Of a stretch of DNA of 64,000 bases, positions 25,353 to 34,879 are shown one piece after another. The notes under the pieces were generated by a model. That model was not told the origin of the DNA, searched no databases, and saw only the letters and a program-made list of their open reading frames with translations. Position 1 is the stretch's first letter; each line of letters opens with the position of its first letter. A program made the position numbers and the translations under genes. Origin of the DNA: Peptococcaceae bacterium BRH_c4a (GTDB taxonomy: Bacteria > Bacillota > Desulfotomaculia > Desulfotomaculales > Desulfocucumaceae); contig LADN01000069.1 of assembly GCA_000961585.1 (NCBI GenBank), positions 1 to 64,000 on the forward strand, in the 5' to 3' direction.

Positions 25353-26132
25353 ATGATCAGGGGTATTTATACCGCCGCCTCGGGGATGGGGATATTACAG
25401 GCCCGTATGGACGCAACATCCAACAACCTGGCCAATGTATCCACCACCGGTTTTAAGCAGGATAAGGTCCGGACCGCTGCCTTTCCGGACTTCATGCTCA
25501 TGGAGAAGGTACAGGTAAATGTAGCCGGACGGCTTATGAGCAATTGGTCCCAGGTGGGGTTAACCAATCAGGGATCTGTAGTTACCGGAGTGACAACCGA
25601 CTTTACCGCAGGGCTTTTATATCAAACTGAAAAGGAAACAGATCTGGCACTTTCAGGGGAGGGGTTTTTCGCCTTCGAGTCTCTGGAAAGTGGTGAAAAC
25701 AGGGTTCTTTATTCCAGGGACGGCGATCTGCACAGGGATGCGGAGGGCTTTTTGGTTAATTCCAGGGGTGACAGGCTGCTGGGGGAGAGCGGGCCGGTAA
25801 GGGTAGGCGCGGGAAATTTTACGGTGAACCCGGACGGGCTGGTGAAAACTGCCGAAAATGAAGAGATAAGGTTGACAGTCGTAGATTTTCCTGATAAAAG
25901 TATACTGGTTAAAGCGGGTAATAATTATTTCAGCGCTCCGTCCGGGGAGGGGTTGGCATTGGCCAATCCGGGCGTTTCACAAAAGTTTCTCGAAAAGTCC
26001 AATGTTGATGTTGCCGGCGAGATGGTGAATATGGTGGAAATAATGAGGGCCTATGAAGCCAGTCAAAAACTTATCCAGGCCCAGGATGATCTTTTGGGAT
26101 CAGCTATAAACCAGGTGGGGACGGTGAGGTAA
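25353..26132 (+). CDS. flagellar rod protein, FlgF/FlhO type
   Basis: Rod/hook-family protein. The 259 residues have the N-terminal MDATSNNLANVSTTGFKQDK motif, DLALSGEGFFAFE, and the C-terminal AGEMVNMVEIMRAYEASQKL block. First of a tandem pair equivalent to flhO-flhP downstream of sigD in Bacillus. FlgF versus FlgG cannot be fixed by motif alone. Confidence 0.88.
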   Translation: MIRGIYTAASGMGILQARMDATSNNLANVSTTGFKQDKVRTAAFPDFMLMEKVQVNVAGRLMSNWSQVGLTNQGSVVTGVTTDFTAGLLYQTEKETDLALSGEGFFAFESLESGENRVLYSRDGDLHRDAEGFLVNSRGDRLLGESGPVRVGAGNFTVNPDGLVKTAENEEIRLTVVDFPDKSILVKAGNNYFSAPSGEGLALANPGVSQKFLEKSNVDVAGEMVNMVEIMRAYEASQKLIQAQDDLLGSAINQVGTVR

Positions 26133-26133
26133 A

Positions 26134-26910
26134 ATGATTGGATCTCTCCGGAGCAGCGCTTCCGGAATCAATGCCCAGCAGGCTCGCCTGGATACAACGG
26201 CCAATAATATGTCTGGATTGAATGCAGATTCCTATAAAAGGCAGAGGGCATCTTTTTCGGATCTGCTATATTCTAAGATATCGGATTCCGGAGGGCCGGT
26301 ATTGCCACCAGGCGAAAAGCCCCTTCAGGGATCAGGATCCCGGGAGGTATTAAATAAAGCTGATTTTGACCAGGGTGATCTCCGGGAAACCGGAAGGGAG
26401 ACCGATCTGGCCATAAGCGGCAGAGGCTTTTTCAAGGTACTTTTACCTGACGGAAGCACCGCCTATACAAGAAATGGAAATTTTAACATTAACGCCGGAA
26501 AGGAACTGGTCACCCAGGACGGGGACAGGTTTTATCCGGAAATTGTGTTGCCTGAGGGCAGCCGGGAAATCACAGTGGATAAAAACGGAAAATTCAGGGT
26601 CAGGGACGCTGAAGGAAATATAACAGACTTGACGGATATTACCATTTATAGCTTTGTAAATCCAAACGGCTTAAGGTCCCTGGGCAAAAGCTTATATGCC
26701 GCCACTGATGCGGCAGGTCCCGAAGAGGAAGGGACACCCGGTGAGGGCGGTTTCGGTGAGGTAATCCAGAAAAATCTGGAATCTTCAAATGTCGATTTGG
26801 CTTCTGAGATGGCTGATATGATGGAGACCCAGCGTAATTACCAGATGAACGCCCGGGCTCTAAAAATGGCCGATGATATGTGGGGAATCGCCAACAACCT
26901 CCGCAAGTAA
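26134..26910 (+). CDS. flagellar rod protein, FlgG/FlhP type
   Basis: Second rod paralogue, 258 residues, starting one base after the previous stop. It has the N-terminal QARLDTTANNMSGLNADSYK form of the rod motif, DLAISGRGFFKV and the C-terminal ASEMADMMETQRNYQMNARA. Probably distal rod. Confidence 0.88.
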   Translation: MIGSLRSSASGINAQQARLDTTANNMSGLNADSYKRQRASFSDLLYSKISDSGGPVLPPGEKPLQGSGSREVLNKADFDQGDLRETGRETDLAISGRGFFKVLLPDGSTAYTRNGNFNINAGKELVTQDGDRFYPEIVLPEGSREITVDKNGKFRVRDAEGNITDLTDITIYSFVNPNGLRSLGKSLYAATDAAGPEEEGTPGEGGFGEVIQKNLESSNVDLASEMADMMETQRNYQMNARALKMADDMWGIANNLRK

Positions 26911-26929
26911 TTCTTTAAGGGGGCAGAGA

Positions 26930-27433
26930 ATGGAACCGGCGGCAAGGTCAAATGTTGAAATACAGGTGGGCATAGCTGATTACAAGATTGCCATGGATCC
27001 TGGCCGGCTGATCACCCTGGGATTGGGATCCTGTGTCGGGGTCAGTCTGTACGACCCGTTATCCAGGTTGGGGGGGCTGCTGCACGTTATGCTTCCGGAC
27101 AGCACACAATTTAATAATGTGACCAAGCCCGCCAAGTTTGCAGACCTGGGTATTCCGCTTATAATAAAGGAGATGCAGAGCCTGGGAGCCAGCCCTGGCA
27201 GGATACAGGCCAAGCTGGTGGGGGGCGCCCAGATGTTCTTAGGTTTGGATGATAAAATGACCCTGAACATAGGTCACCGGAATACCGAAAAGTCAAGAGA
27301 GATACTGAAAAAAATGGGAATCCCCATTTTGGATGAAGAGGTAGGCGGAAACCGGGGAAGAACAATGATTCTGGACACCCGGAACGGACAGGTTACCATC
27401 CGTACTCTGGGCAATAAGTTGAAGGTGATATAG
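26930..27433 (+). CDS. cheD: chemoreceptor glutamine deamidase CheD
   Basis: Deamidates receptor glutamines and is a partner of CheC. The 167 residues contain the catalytic Cys in LGLGSCVGVSLYD (C35) and His in GGLLHVMLP (H52), then KLVGGAQMF. ATG 26930 has an AAGGGGG SD; the longer frame from 26873 overlaps flgG without support. CheC is encoded two genes downstream. Confidence 0.95.
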   Translation: MEPAARSNVEIQVGIADYKIAMDPGRLITLGLGSCVGVSLYDPLSRLGGLLHVMLPDSTQFNNVTKPAKFADLGIPLIIKEMQSLGASPGRIQAKLVGGAQMFLGLDDKMTLNIGHRNTEKSREILKKMGIPILDEEVGGNRGRTMILDTRNGQVTIRTLGNKLKVI

Positions 27434-27435
27434 GC

Positions 27436-28206
27436 TTGGAATTTGATGAGTTTAAAAGAAGGATGCTGGTTAGCTTCAGGCTTGACCTGAACAGTTACAA
27501 GGAAACACAGTTGAAGAGACGTATGGACGGCCTCCTGGCCCGGCAGAAAATAAAAGACTATGCGGATCTTTTGCACTTGCTGACCAGTGACCGTATGGCT
27601 TACCAGACCTTTCTCGACCACCTCACCATCAATGTGTCGGAGTTTTTCAGGGACCCCCACAGGTGGCTGGAACTGGAAAAAAAGATGCTTCCTGAATTAT
27701 TGCAGCCCCGGGGGACAATAAAAATATGGAGCGCGGCCTGCTCCATAGGGGCTGAGCCATATTCCCTCGGGATATTACTGGATGAATTGGGACCCACCCG
27801 GCCGCACCGGCTTGACGCCACCGACATTGATAAAACTATACTGGATACCGCCCAGGCGGGTAGGTATAACCAGGATGCCGTAAGGAGTGTTGGCAAGGAG
27901 AGGCTTTCAAAGTATTTTACCGCTTCGGGGAGCCATTACCTGATTAACGAGAATATCAAAAAAATGGTGTCATACAAAAGACATGACCTGCTAACCGACA
28001 TCTACCCGCAGGGATATGATTTGATAGTTTGCAGAAATGTCACCATATATTTCACCAGGGAAGCCCAGGATAAAATAAACAAGGGTTTTTCCCAATCCCT
28101 GCAGCCTGGAGGATTTCTTTTTATTGGGGGCAGTGAGATGATTTTTAACTACCAGGAGTTGGGACTGGAAAAAATTTCACCCTGTTTTTACAGGAAGAGA
28201 AAATAA
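27436..28206 (+). CDS. cheR: chemotaxis protein methyltransferase CheR
   Basis: Methylates receptor glutamates using S-adenosylmethionine. The 256 residues have the N-terminal four-helix domain, then the SAM fold: IWSAACSIGAEPYSLGILL, LDATDIDKTILD and DLIVCRNVTIYF. TTG start 2 nt after the cheD stop. No cheB is present in the window. Confidence 0.95.
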   Translation: MEFDEFKRRMLVSFRLDLNSYKETQLKRRMDGLLARQKIKDYADLLHLLTSDRMAYQTFLDHLTINVSEFFRDPHRWLELEKKMLPELLQPRGTIKIWSAACSIGAEPYSLGILLDELGPTRPHRLDATDIDKTILDTAQAGRYNQDAVRSVGKERLSKYFTASGSHYLINENIKKMVSYKRHDLLTDIYPQGYDLIVCRNVTIYFTREAQDKINKGFSQSLQPGGFLFIGGSEMIFNYQELGLEKISPCFYRKRK

Positions 28207-28262
28207 CTTTTCTGCAAAATTATGTTTTTTAACCGGAGCATTAATAGGAAAGGATGATGATA

Positions 28263-28889
28263 ATGGCTAATCACCCGGAGTTGTCCTCCACCCACATGGA
28301 CGCTCTACGGGAAATAAGTAACATTGGTATGGGCAATGCCCTTACATCACTGGCGCAGTTGGTCAACAGACGAATAAATATGGATGTTCCGGTGGCCACT
28401 TTTATACCATTTGAGCAGACGGTGGATTTGATAGGTGGATCTGAAGAACTTGTATCATGCGTAAGTATAAGAATAACCGGAGACGTGCCCGGGCTTGTAT
28501 TGTTTGTTTTCAACTGGGAGAGCACTTTAAAGCTGGTTGACATGCTTATGGGGCAGGAACCCGGCACTACAAGCGAACTGGATGAGATCGGTCAGTCGGC
28601 GGTTATGGAGGTGGGTAATGTGCTCACAGGGGCTTTTGTGGGCGCAATATACAGCCTGACAGCCCTGGAAATGAAATCGGCAGTGCCTCTTTTAGCCTAC
28701 GATATGCTGGGAGCCGTTATGACTTCTTTGATGGTGGCCAGCGGCCGGGTGGAAGAACAGGTGCTGTTAATCGAAACGAGGTTGTTTCAGGAACAGGCGG
28801 AGAATAACATAAGCGGACATTTTTTTATGCTGACTGAACCTGGATCAATTGAAAGATTGTTTAACGCTCTTGGGTTATCGATGACCTGA
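28263..28889 (+). CDS. cheC: CheY-P phosphatase CheC
   Basis: CheC-family phosphatase, stimulated by CheD. The 208 residues have both active-site motifs ExxN: LREISNIGMGNALTSL and VMEVGNVLTGAFVGAI. Start ATG 28263 is preferred because AAAGG lies 9 nt upstream; two in-frame ATGs precede it. Confidence 0.92.
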   Translation: MANHPELSSTHMDALREISNIGMGNALTSLAQLVNRRINMDVPVATFIPFEQTVDLIGGSEELVSCVSIRITGDVPGLVLFVFNWESTLKLVDMLMGQEPGTTSELDEIGQSAVMEVGNVLTGAFVGAIYSLTALEMKSAVPLLAYDMLGAVMTSLMVASGRVEEQVLLIETRLFQEQAENNISGHFFMLTEPGSIERLFNALGLSMT

Positions 28890-28917
28890 TAACAGTATAA
28901 GTTTAGGAGGGAATAAT

Positions 28918-29286
28918 GTGGCGATGAGAATCCTGATAGTTGACGACGCTGCTTTTATGAGAATGATGATCAAAAACATCTTACTGAAGAACGGATACGA
29001 AATTGTAGGTGAGGCTGAAAACGGAAAAATGGCGGTTGATCTATACTCGGAAACCAAGCCCGATCTGGTTACCATGGATATAACCATGCCGGAAATGGAT
29101 GGCATCGAGGCGGTGAAAGCCATCAGGTCAACAGATTCTTCCGCCAGCATAATCATGTGCAGCGCTATGGGGCAGCAGTCCATGGTTATGGATGCAATTC
29201 AGGCCGGGGCAAAGGACTTTATTGTGAAACCATTTCAGCAGGACAGGCTTCTTCAGGCAATTGAAAGGGTGCTGACCAGAAAATAG
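28918..29286 (+). CDS. cheY: chemotaxis response regulator CheY
   Basis: Single receiver domain of 122 residues with D9-D10, the phospho-acceptor D54 (TMDITMPEMDG), S82 and K104 (IVKPF). Lies between cheC, which removes its phosphate, and fliM, which binds it. GTG start with GGAGGG 6 nt upstream. Its kinase CheA is not in the window. Confidence 0.95.
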   Translation: MAMRILIVDDAAFMRMMIKNILLKNGYEIVGEAENGKMAVDLYSETKPDLVTMDITMPEMDGIEAVKAIRSTDSSASIIMCSAMGQQSMVMDAIQAGAKDFIVKPFQQDRLLQAIERVLTRK

Positions 29287-29331
29287 GAAACCGGCGGACA
29301 TCTCCTAAAAAAACCTGAGGAGTGTATATGG

Positions 29332-30327
29332 TTGCAGGAAATACTGTCGCAAAACGAAATTGACTCACTATTGGAAGCGCTAACTACGGGTAAGCTTGAT
29401 GTTGAGGAAATTAAACATACGGCCGCTCCCACACCCAGCAAGCCATATGATTTCAGGAGGCCCAACAAGTTCTCCAAGGAACACCTGCGAAGCCTGGAAA
29501 TGCTGCATCAGAACTTTGCAAGGCTCCTTTCCAGCTTTTTTTCAGGTTATTTAAGGGCGTCCATCAACATTGAGGTAGCTTCGGTGGGACAGATGATCTA
29601 TGAGGAATTCATGAGGTCAATTCCCAGCCCCACAGTTCTTACTATATTCCAGTGCAGGCCCCTAGAGGGTGCGGCTATCATGGAAACCAACAGCCAGGTG
29701 GTGTTTCCGCTCATAGACCTGATGTTTGGCGGTCCCGGTACTGCCACCGACAAGACCAGGGAGTTGACGGATATTGAAATTACTGTGGTCAGGAGACTCT
29801 ATCAAAGAGTTTTGGAAAACCTATCGGCAGCCTGGCACGATCTGTATGAAATAGAACCGGAGATTGAAGGAATAGAGACCAACCCCAGAATGCAACAGAT
29901 GTATTCACCTAACGAAGTTGTTGCCCTGATTACTTTTTCGGTATCCATAGAGGAAGAGCCCAGGGGGCTTATCAACCTGTGCATCCCGTATATTGTTCTG
30001 GAGCCGGTTATATCCAGACTTTCAGTAAGACAGCAGTTTATCAGACAGACTGGAGGGCCCAAGGAAGAAGAGGCAAAATGGATTAAACACTGGCTGGGTT
30101 ATTCAAATGTCGGTATGGATGTTATCCTGGGTGAAGCCAGTATCACCATAAGGGATTTTATACAATTGCAGACGGACGATGTATTGATGCTTTCCCGGAA
30201 AATCGATCATGATCTTGAGTTGTACGTGGAGAATGAGCTGAAATTCGGAGTTCAGGCCGGCAGGGTAAATAAAAATCTGGCCGTTCAGGTGGTGGCACTA
30301 ATCGAGGGGGACAGGGACAATGGCTGA
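29332..30327 (+). CDS. fliM: flagellar motor switch protein FliM
   Basis: C-ring protein that binds CheY-P through its N-terminus. The 331 residues begin MQEILSQNEIDSLLEAL, containing the EIDxLL peptide, followed by the CheC-like middle domain (NIEVASVGQMIYEEFMRSIP) and a C-terminal SpoA-type domain. TTG start with GAGGAG 9 nt upstream. Overlaps fliY by 8 nt. Confidence 0.96.
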   Translation: MQEILSQNEIDSLLEALTTGKLDVEEIKHTAAPTPSKPYDFRRPNKFSKEHLRSLEMLHQNFARLLSSFFSGYLRASINIEVASVGQMIYEEFMRSIPSPTVLTIFQCRPLEGAAIMETNSQVVFPLIDLMFGGPGTATDKTRELTDIEITVVRRLYQRVLENLSAAWHDLYEIEPEIEGIETNPRMQQMYSPNEVVALITFSVSIEEEPRGLINLCIPYIVLEPVISRLSVRQQFIRQTGGPKEEEAKWIKHWLGYSNVGMDVILGEASITIRDFIQLQTDDVLMLSRKIDHDLELYVENELKFGVQAGRVNKNLAVQVVALIEGDRDNG

Positions 30328-31585
30328 AAATAAAATGCTGAGCCCGGAAGAGATAGACGCCCTGTTTAACGCCTCCTCTTCGGGTAATTCAGCGGATGAC
30401 TATGGCGGGGAAGCCATGTCGGATTTTATTGAAGAAACCGCAGAAACAGAAACAGACGCCGATAATTTTCTTGATAAAGGCGAGATTGACGCCCTGGGGG
30501 AAATAGGCAATATTTCCATGGGTTCGGCTGCCACCACGCTTTCTGAGCTTCTTCGCCAGAAGGTTAACATCACCAGCCCCCGGGTCAGGCTGATTTCACA
30601 AAGAGAGCTTTTCGAAGGTTTTGAGGCTCCCTATATAATTATACAGGTGGAGTTTACCACCGGCCTGGATGGTTTCAATATACTGGTTATAAGGTTAAAT
30701 GACGCCATGATCATGTCCAACCTGATGATGGGCGGAGACGGCCTTGTGGAGACCGAGGAAATAAGCGAGCTTGAGATAAGCGCAGCTTCCGAGGCCATGA
30801 ACCAGATGATTGGCACGGCCTCAACATCCCTGGCCACCATGTTCGGGCGGCCGGTTAACATTTCACCTCCGGTGACCACCGTGTGGAGCAAAGCTGAAAA
30901 AACCGACTTTATGCTGCCCATCGGGGATGCCGTGGTTATTGTTTCATTTCAAATGAAAATTGGCGACCTGGTTGATACAGAAATAATGCAGGTTTTGAGT
31001 ATAGAAACGGCTAAAAGGGAAGCCGCCCTGCTGTGGCACAACCTTATGGGAACTCCCCTTCCGGAAGGGATGGAGTTTCCGGAACCGCCTTCCTTTGTGG
31101 AGACCGTTACCGGAGAGGGAGAGCCCTGGCTTTCCAAAGACCTTTTGCAGGATGAAAGTCCCGTACCCACCGAAACCAAACAGCAGGCGGCGCCGCCCCG
31201 GGAAACAGCCTGGTCCGTCCCCGCTGCGGCACAGCCGCCTGAACCGGGCTATGCGCCCACTTATCAACCACCGCCCACCCAGAGCGTTAATCTCTCCTTC
31301 CCCGGACTTTCCATCGTGGAACAGCGGAAGATGGAACTTCTGCTGGAAGTTCCCCTGAAGGTAAGCGTGGTGTTGGGACGTACAAAAAGGCCCATTAAAG
31401 AGGTGCTGAACCTTACGCCCGGAGCCATTGTTGAACTTAACTCACTGGTTGACGAACCCGTAGAAGTCCTGGTGAACGGAACTCTGGTGGCCAAGGGTGA
31501 GGTTGTCGTGGTGAACGAAAACTTTGGAGTGCGCATAACAAATATTATCAGCCAGGAAGACAGACTGAAGCAACTGAAGGAATGA
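30320..31585 (+). CDS. fliY: flagellar motor switch phosphatase FliY
   Basis: C-ring protein combining a CheY-P-binding peptide, a CheC-type phosphatase domain and a FliN domain. The 421 residues show MLSPEEIDALF near the start, ExxN motifs in LGEIGNISMGSAATTL and in EAMNQMIGTAS, a Pro/Gln-rich linker (about 260-325), and a C-terminal SpoA domain (VSVVLGRTKRPIKEVLNL, GVRITNII). Last gene of the fla/che operon. Confidence 0.95.
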   Translation: MAENKMLSPEEIDALFNASSSGNSADDYGGEAMSDFIEETAETETDADNFLDKGEIDALGEIGNISMGSAATTLSELLRQKVNITSPRVRLISQRELFEGFEAPYIIIQVEFTTGLDGFNILVIRLNDAMIMSNLMMGGDGLVETEEISELEISAASEAMNQMIGTASTSLATMFGRPVNISPPVTTVWSKAEKTDFMLPIGDAVVIVSFQMKIGDLVDTEIMQVLSIETAKREAALLWHNLMGTPLPEGMEFPEPPSFVETVTGEGEPWLSKDLLQDESPVPTETKQQAAPPRETAWSVPAAAQPPEPGYAPTYQPPPTQSVNLSFPGLSIVEQRKMELLLEVPLKVSVVLGRTKRPIKEVLNLTPGAIVELNSLVDEPVEVLVNGTLVAKGEVVVVNENFGVRITNIISQEDRLKQLKE

Positions 31586-31591
31586 CCCGAC

Positions 31592-31612
31592 CCAGAATTC
31601 AGAACTCAGAAT
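31592..31612. repeat. short 7-nt repeat (CAGAATT type)
   Basis: Three CAGAATT/CAGAACT heptamers directly after the fliY stop. Confidence 0.6.
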
Positions 31613-31644
31613 ATTTTTTGCTGTAGTGCTTTTGGGATATATAA

Positions 31645-31677
31645 AAAACTGCGGAGTGTCAACCTACGCAGTTTTCT
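31645..31677 (+). terminator. intrinsic terminator of the fla/che operon
   Basis: Stem AAAACTGCG/CGCAGTTTT (about 31645-31653/31667-31675) ending in T residues, 60 nt after fliY. Confidence 0.78.
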
Positions 31678-31687
31678 TCATCGTTAA

Positions 31688-32155
31688 GGAAAGTATATAC
31701 CATACTAAAGCATTAAAGTGCTAAATCGTCAAAGCATTTTTATATAGCCCAGAGTTTTTCCGGGGTCACTTGAGGGTCGCTGCATTGTCGCTAATGGGTA
31801 GGTGGAGCGATTTAAGTTCGGCCTGCATAACCTCCTGCTGCAACTGTCTCTAGACTCGGTCGCCAACGGAATGCCGACCATTTTGGAGGTGGGAGGCCAG
31901 AGGTTAGAGGTTAGAAAACTTGCAGGAAATGACCTCAGAGCCATTTCTAGCTTAATCCGATTTCCGACTTCCAACATCTAACCTCCAAATTCGTAGGCTC
32001 GGTCGTTAAGAGACAGTAGCAGCCTCCGGTACATTCCGCACGGACTTAAACCACTCCCCCTCACTGCATGTCACTGTGGGGTCTCTTGAGGGTCGCTTTT
32101 AAGGCAGGCTGTCACAATTCTGTCTCCTGAATTCTGAGTCCTGAGTTCTGTCCCA
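31688..32155 (+). ncRNA. repeat element copy A: candidate structured RNA / non-autonomous mobile element
   Basis: Non-coding element of about 470 nt seen four times in the window (A, B, C in plus orientation, D inverted). A is the longest plus-strand copy. Its core helix pairs GCTGCAACTGTCTCT (31838-31852) with AGAGACAGTAGCAGC (32010-32024), with one A-A mismatch. A variable arm lies inside it, and the 3' domain with CACTGCATGTC and TTGAGGGTCGCTTTTAAGG is nearly invariant. It ends in a 7-nt repeat tail (32117-32151) but, unlike B-D, no terminator. Not matched by me to a known RNA family. Confidence 0.7.
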
Positions 32156-32172
32156 GATGTAGTGCCCGTAAG

Positions 32173-33513
32173 CTAGTCCAGAGAGTTGATCACCAGCCCG
32201 GTGATTAGCTTGGGATAGAAATAGGTGCTTTTTTGGGGCATTTTCTCACCATTGGCGGCTACGTTGGTTACTTCCTCCACCAGTGTGGGATTCATGAAAA
32301 AGGCTATTTGGAACTCACCCTTATCCACCGCAGTCAGGGCTCCTTCTTCTTCCCGGGAGTATGTGATATGGTCACCCCTGGCTCTTTGTTCTTCACCGAT
32401 ACCCAGGCATTCTTCCAATATAAGACTATGTAGTACAGAGACGTCCAATCCCTGCCAGTCCGGTGATTTATCCGCCTGCATAAGTCCAGCCAGTTTATTT
32501 TCATCCTTAAGTGAGGCAATATAGAGTTTTCCACCGAAATAAATCCCGAATACGTGAAGGTGCGGGAGCTGACCTGAATCATCCCGGCTGCGTTGGGAAA
32601 GTTCTTCAAGGAAGGGAGTTAAATTCTCCTTATATGATGCAAAGAGGTATTCTTCCAGTGTAAAATTGCCCTTAAGCTTTTTGGGAAGACTGCTCAAATA
32701 GGATTCTTTTACATTTTTCACCAGCCGGTGGGTGGGTAATACCACCAGACCCGGGTCGTACAGGTTTACCAGAGTCATCATGACAAAATTGTAAGCCTCT
32801 TCGCCAGTAGTTATGCGGCTGGATTTCTCCCTTTCAGCCTTGTAATTAAGAGCGGTTTCGTAGCGGTGGTGGCCGTCGGCTATAAAAATACGCTTATCGG
32901 CCATAAGCTTTTGGACCCTATTGATTGATTCAGAATCCCTCACCACCCAGAGGCGGTGCAGCTCTCCTTTTTCGTCTGTGAATAGAGCGTCCGGAGTCCC
33001 TTTGGCGGCTTCCCTCAGGGTTCTTGTCACGTCTGCCCCGGGATCGGAATAAAGACCGAAAATGGGACTGAAATTGGCCCGGCAGGCCCGCATCAAATCA
33101 AGTCGGTCGGCCTTATGTTTGGGCAGGGTTTGCTCATGGGGAAGGACTATTCCATTTTCGTATGGTTCCAGATGTACGGCGCAAATATAGCCTGACCTTG
33201 TTTTCCGTTCACCGTTAACTGTAAATTCATGATCGTAAAGATATAGGGCCGGATCTGTTTCCGGCGCCAGAACTTTTTTCTCCAGCCAGGCTTTAAAGGC
33301 GTCGGCTGATCTGGTGTATCGGTTGTTATTATCATCGTCCTTCTGGAATGTCTTTCCGTATTCCAGGCGTATTATGTTGTATGGGTTCTTCTCATAGTAG
33401 CGATCCTGGGCCGGAGTGTCAATGACGTCATAGGGAGGCGTCACCACTGCAGCCAGGTTCTCTACTATTTCCGGATTGTAGCGGAGTCCTCTGAAAGGAA
33501 CGATAGTTGCCAT
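32173..33513 (-). CDS. DUF1015 family protein
   Basis: Conserved bacterial/archaeal protein of 446 residues, normal length for the family. It opens TIVPFRGLRYNPEIVENLA followed by VVTPPYDVID, and has the central IADGHHRYETALNY block and a C-terminal YFYPKLITGL. The DGHHR motif recalls ParB-like nucleotide-using folds, but the reaction is not established to my knowledge. ATG with GGAGG upstream. It stands alone on the minus strand between repeat copies A and B. Confidence 0.9.
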   Translation of the reverse strand: MATIVPFRGLRYNPEIVENLAAVVTPPYDVIDTPAQDRYYEKNPYNIIRLEYGKTFQKDDDNNNRYTRSADAFKAWLEKKVLAPETDPALYLYDHEFTVNGERKTRSGYICAVHLEPYENGIVLPHEQTLPKHKADRLDLMRACRANFSPIFGLYSDPGADVTRTLREAAKGTPDALFTDEKGELHRLWVVRDSESINRVQKLMADKRIFIADGHHRYETALNYKAEREKSSRITTGEEAYNFVMMTLVNLYDPGLVVLPTHRLVKNVKESYLSSLPKKLKGNFTLEEYLFASYKENLTPFLEELSQRSRDDSGQLPHLHVFGIYFGGKLYIASLKDENKLAGLMQADKSPDWQGLDVSVLHSLILEECLGIGEEQRARGDHITYSREEEGALTAVDKGEFQIAFFMNPTLVEEVTNVAANGEKMPQKSTYFYPKLITGLVINSLD

Positions 33514-33642
33514 GAAAACTTGCCTCCTGAATATAAAGGCGCCGGAAATGTCTATGGGCCTTCATTTTTTGCCTGTCCTTGATAGATTGTAATATACCTG
33601 GCAGAAAAACACAACAGTATTGGATGTGGGTCCACAGCTATA

Positions 33643-33963
33643 TTACCCTTCCTTACGGGTCCACCTGTTGCTGTCCCGGTACCGGTATTTGGCCATCACC
33701 CTTTTAAAGGCGTCTTCCAGGTCTATATTAAGTGAATTGGCGTAGCATATAACAATAAACAAAATATCGGCCAGTTCCAGCGCCAGGTCGCCCATTGGTT
33801 CTTCAGGCTTTTTGGTTTTTTCACCGAACTGGTGGTTTATTTCTCTGGCCAGTTCTCCAGCTTCTTCGATGAGTCGGGCCAGCATGCTTAACGGAGTCCA
33901 GTAGCCCTCTTCAAACTGGCCGATCCAGGCGTCAACCTCTCTCTGCATTTCCTTGATATCCAT
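33643..33963 (-). CDS. MazG-like nucleotide pyrophosphohydrolase
   Basis: Small all-helical NTP pyrophosphatase fold, 106 residues. Metal-binding motifs are present: LIEEAGELAREIN and, after a loop, LALELADILFIVICYAN. Size and spacing match the single-domain YpjD-type MazG proteins. Likely a house-cleaning nucleotide hydrolase; substrate unknown. ATG with CGGAGGT upstream. Confidence 0.88.
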   Translation of the reverse strand: MDIKEMQREVDAWIGQFEEGYWTPLSMLARLIEEAGELAREINHQFGEKTKKPEEPMGDLALELADILFIVICYANSLNIDLEDAFKRVMAKYRYRDSNRWTRKEG

Positions 33964-34166
33964 AAATTACCTCCGATTTTAATAATCCAATAAACGTCAA
34001 ACAACGTTAATTTTACCTCTTTTTCCCCCTGGCGCGCAAGAGTGTATGCTGTGGACAGGGTGATGATAAAAGGTTTAAGCGCAATATGTGTAAAAGGTCG
34101 CCATGACATAATTAAACTGCCGCTAAAGTATATATTTGGTATATGGGAACGGGGGTGGTTTATATT

Positions 34167-34877
34167 ATGTGGCCTCGCTGGTATATTTTGAACAGAAGGC
34201 GTCTTATGCCCACGGCTGTGATATCCGTGGTGCTGCTTCTTTTTTTATGGGGGATGGCGTCGTTTTTCAGAGGCTTTTCCGGGTCGGAAAAGGAATTGTT
34301 TGATAAGTCCCTGGCCAATACAATGAACTGTTCCAGTTACCGTTATAATGTGGAGGTGAAGCAGGGCGGCAAGGAGACCATCACCTTGGTTGAGGGGGCC
34401 CGCGTGAAGCCTAACCGGGTTCATTTAAAGGGCGCCATGCAGAAATCCCAGATGGAATTTATTCAGATTGATGACAATACATATATGAAGGATCCCTGGT
34501 CCGACAGGTGGTTCACCCTAAAGGGAAATCTGGTGGCGCAGTCCGAGCTGTTCGTTACCGAGTTCAATCCTTTGGGGCTGTTTAACTTTAAGGATGTGCC
34601 CGAAATTAAAAAAACAGGCACTGAAAGAGTGGACGGGGTAAAGACCGTGGTCATTGAGATGAGGCCCAATGTGGCTAACCCTTTCCTTGAACTTAAATAC
34701 ACCGATTTCAAATTCAGGGTATGGGTAGATCCTGATGAGAGGCTGATCAGGAGGGCTTCCATGCAGGCCTACATGCCCGGTGGTTCCGAGGGACTGGTGG
34801 TGGATATGAGATTTTGGGACTTCAACGAGAATATTAAAATATCTCCCCCTCAGGATAAAGGCCTGGAAAAGCAGTAA
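34167..34877 (+). CDS. membrane-anchored protein of unknown function
   Basis: The 236 residues have one N-terminal membrane anchor (about 13-32, AVISVVLLLFLWGMASFF) preceded by arginines, then an extracytoplasmic domain with alternating beta strands (YRYNVEVKQGGKETITLVEG, YMKDPWSDRWFTLKG). The pattern recalls LolA/LppX-like beta folds seen in outer-sporulation or lipoprotein-sorting-like proteins of Firmicutes, but I cannot name a family. ATG 34167 follows a GGGGGTGG site; ATG 34143 is an alternative. Confidence 0.7.
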   Translation: MWPRWYILNRRRLMPTAVISVVLLLFLWGMASFFRGFSGSEKELFDKSLANTMNCSSYRYNVEVKQGGKETITLVEGARVKPNRVHLKGAMQKSQMEFIQIDDNTYMKDPWSDRWFTLKGNLVAQSELFVTEFNPLGLFNFKDVPEIKKTGTERVDGVKTVVIEMRPNVANPFLELKYTDFKFRVWVDPDERLIRRASMQAYMPGGSEGLVVDMRFWDFNENIKISPPQDKGLEKQ

Positions 34878-34879
34878 TT

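Noticed and set aside
31729-31977. Minus-strand ORF in element A, also present in element C (48666-48896)
   Set aside because: It repeats only because the non-coding element repeats. Copy D has no equivalent ORF while the RNA helix is preserved by paired changes.
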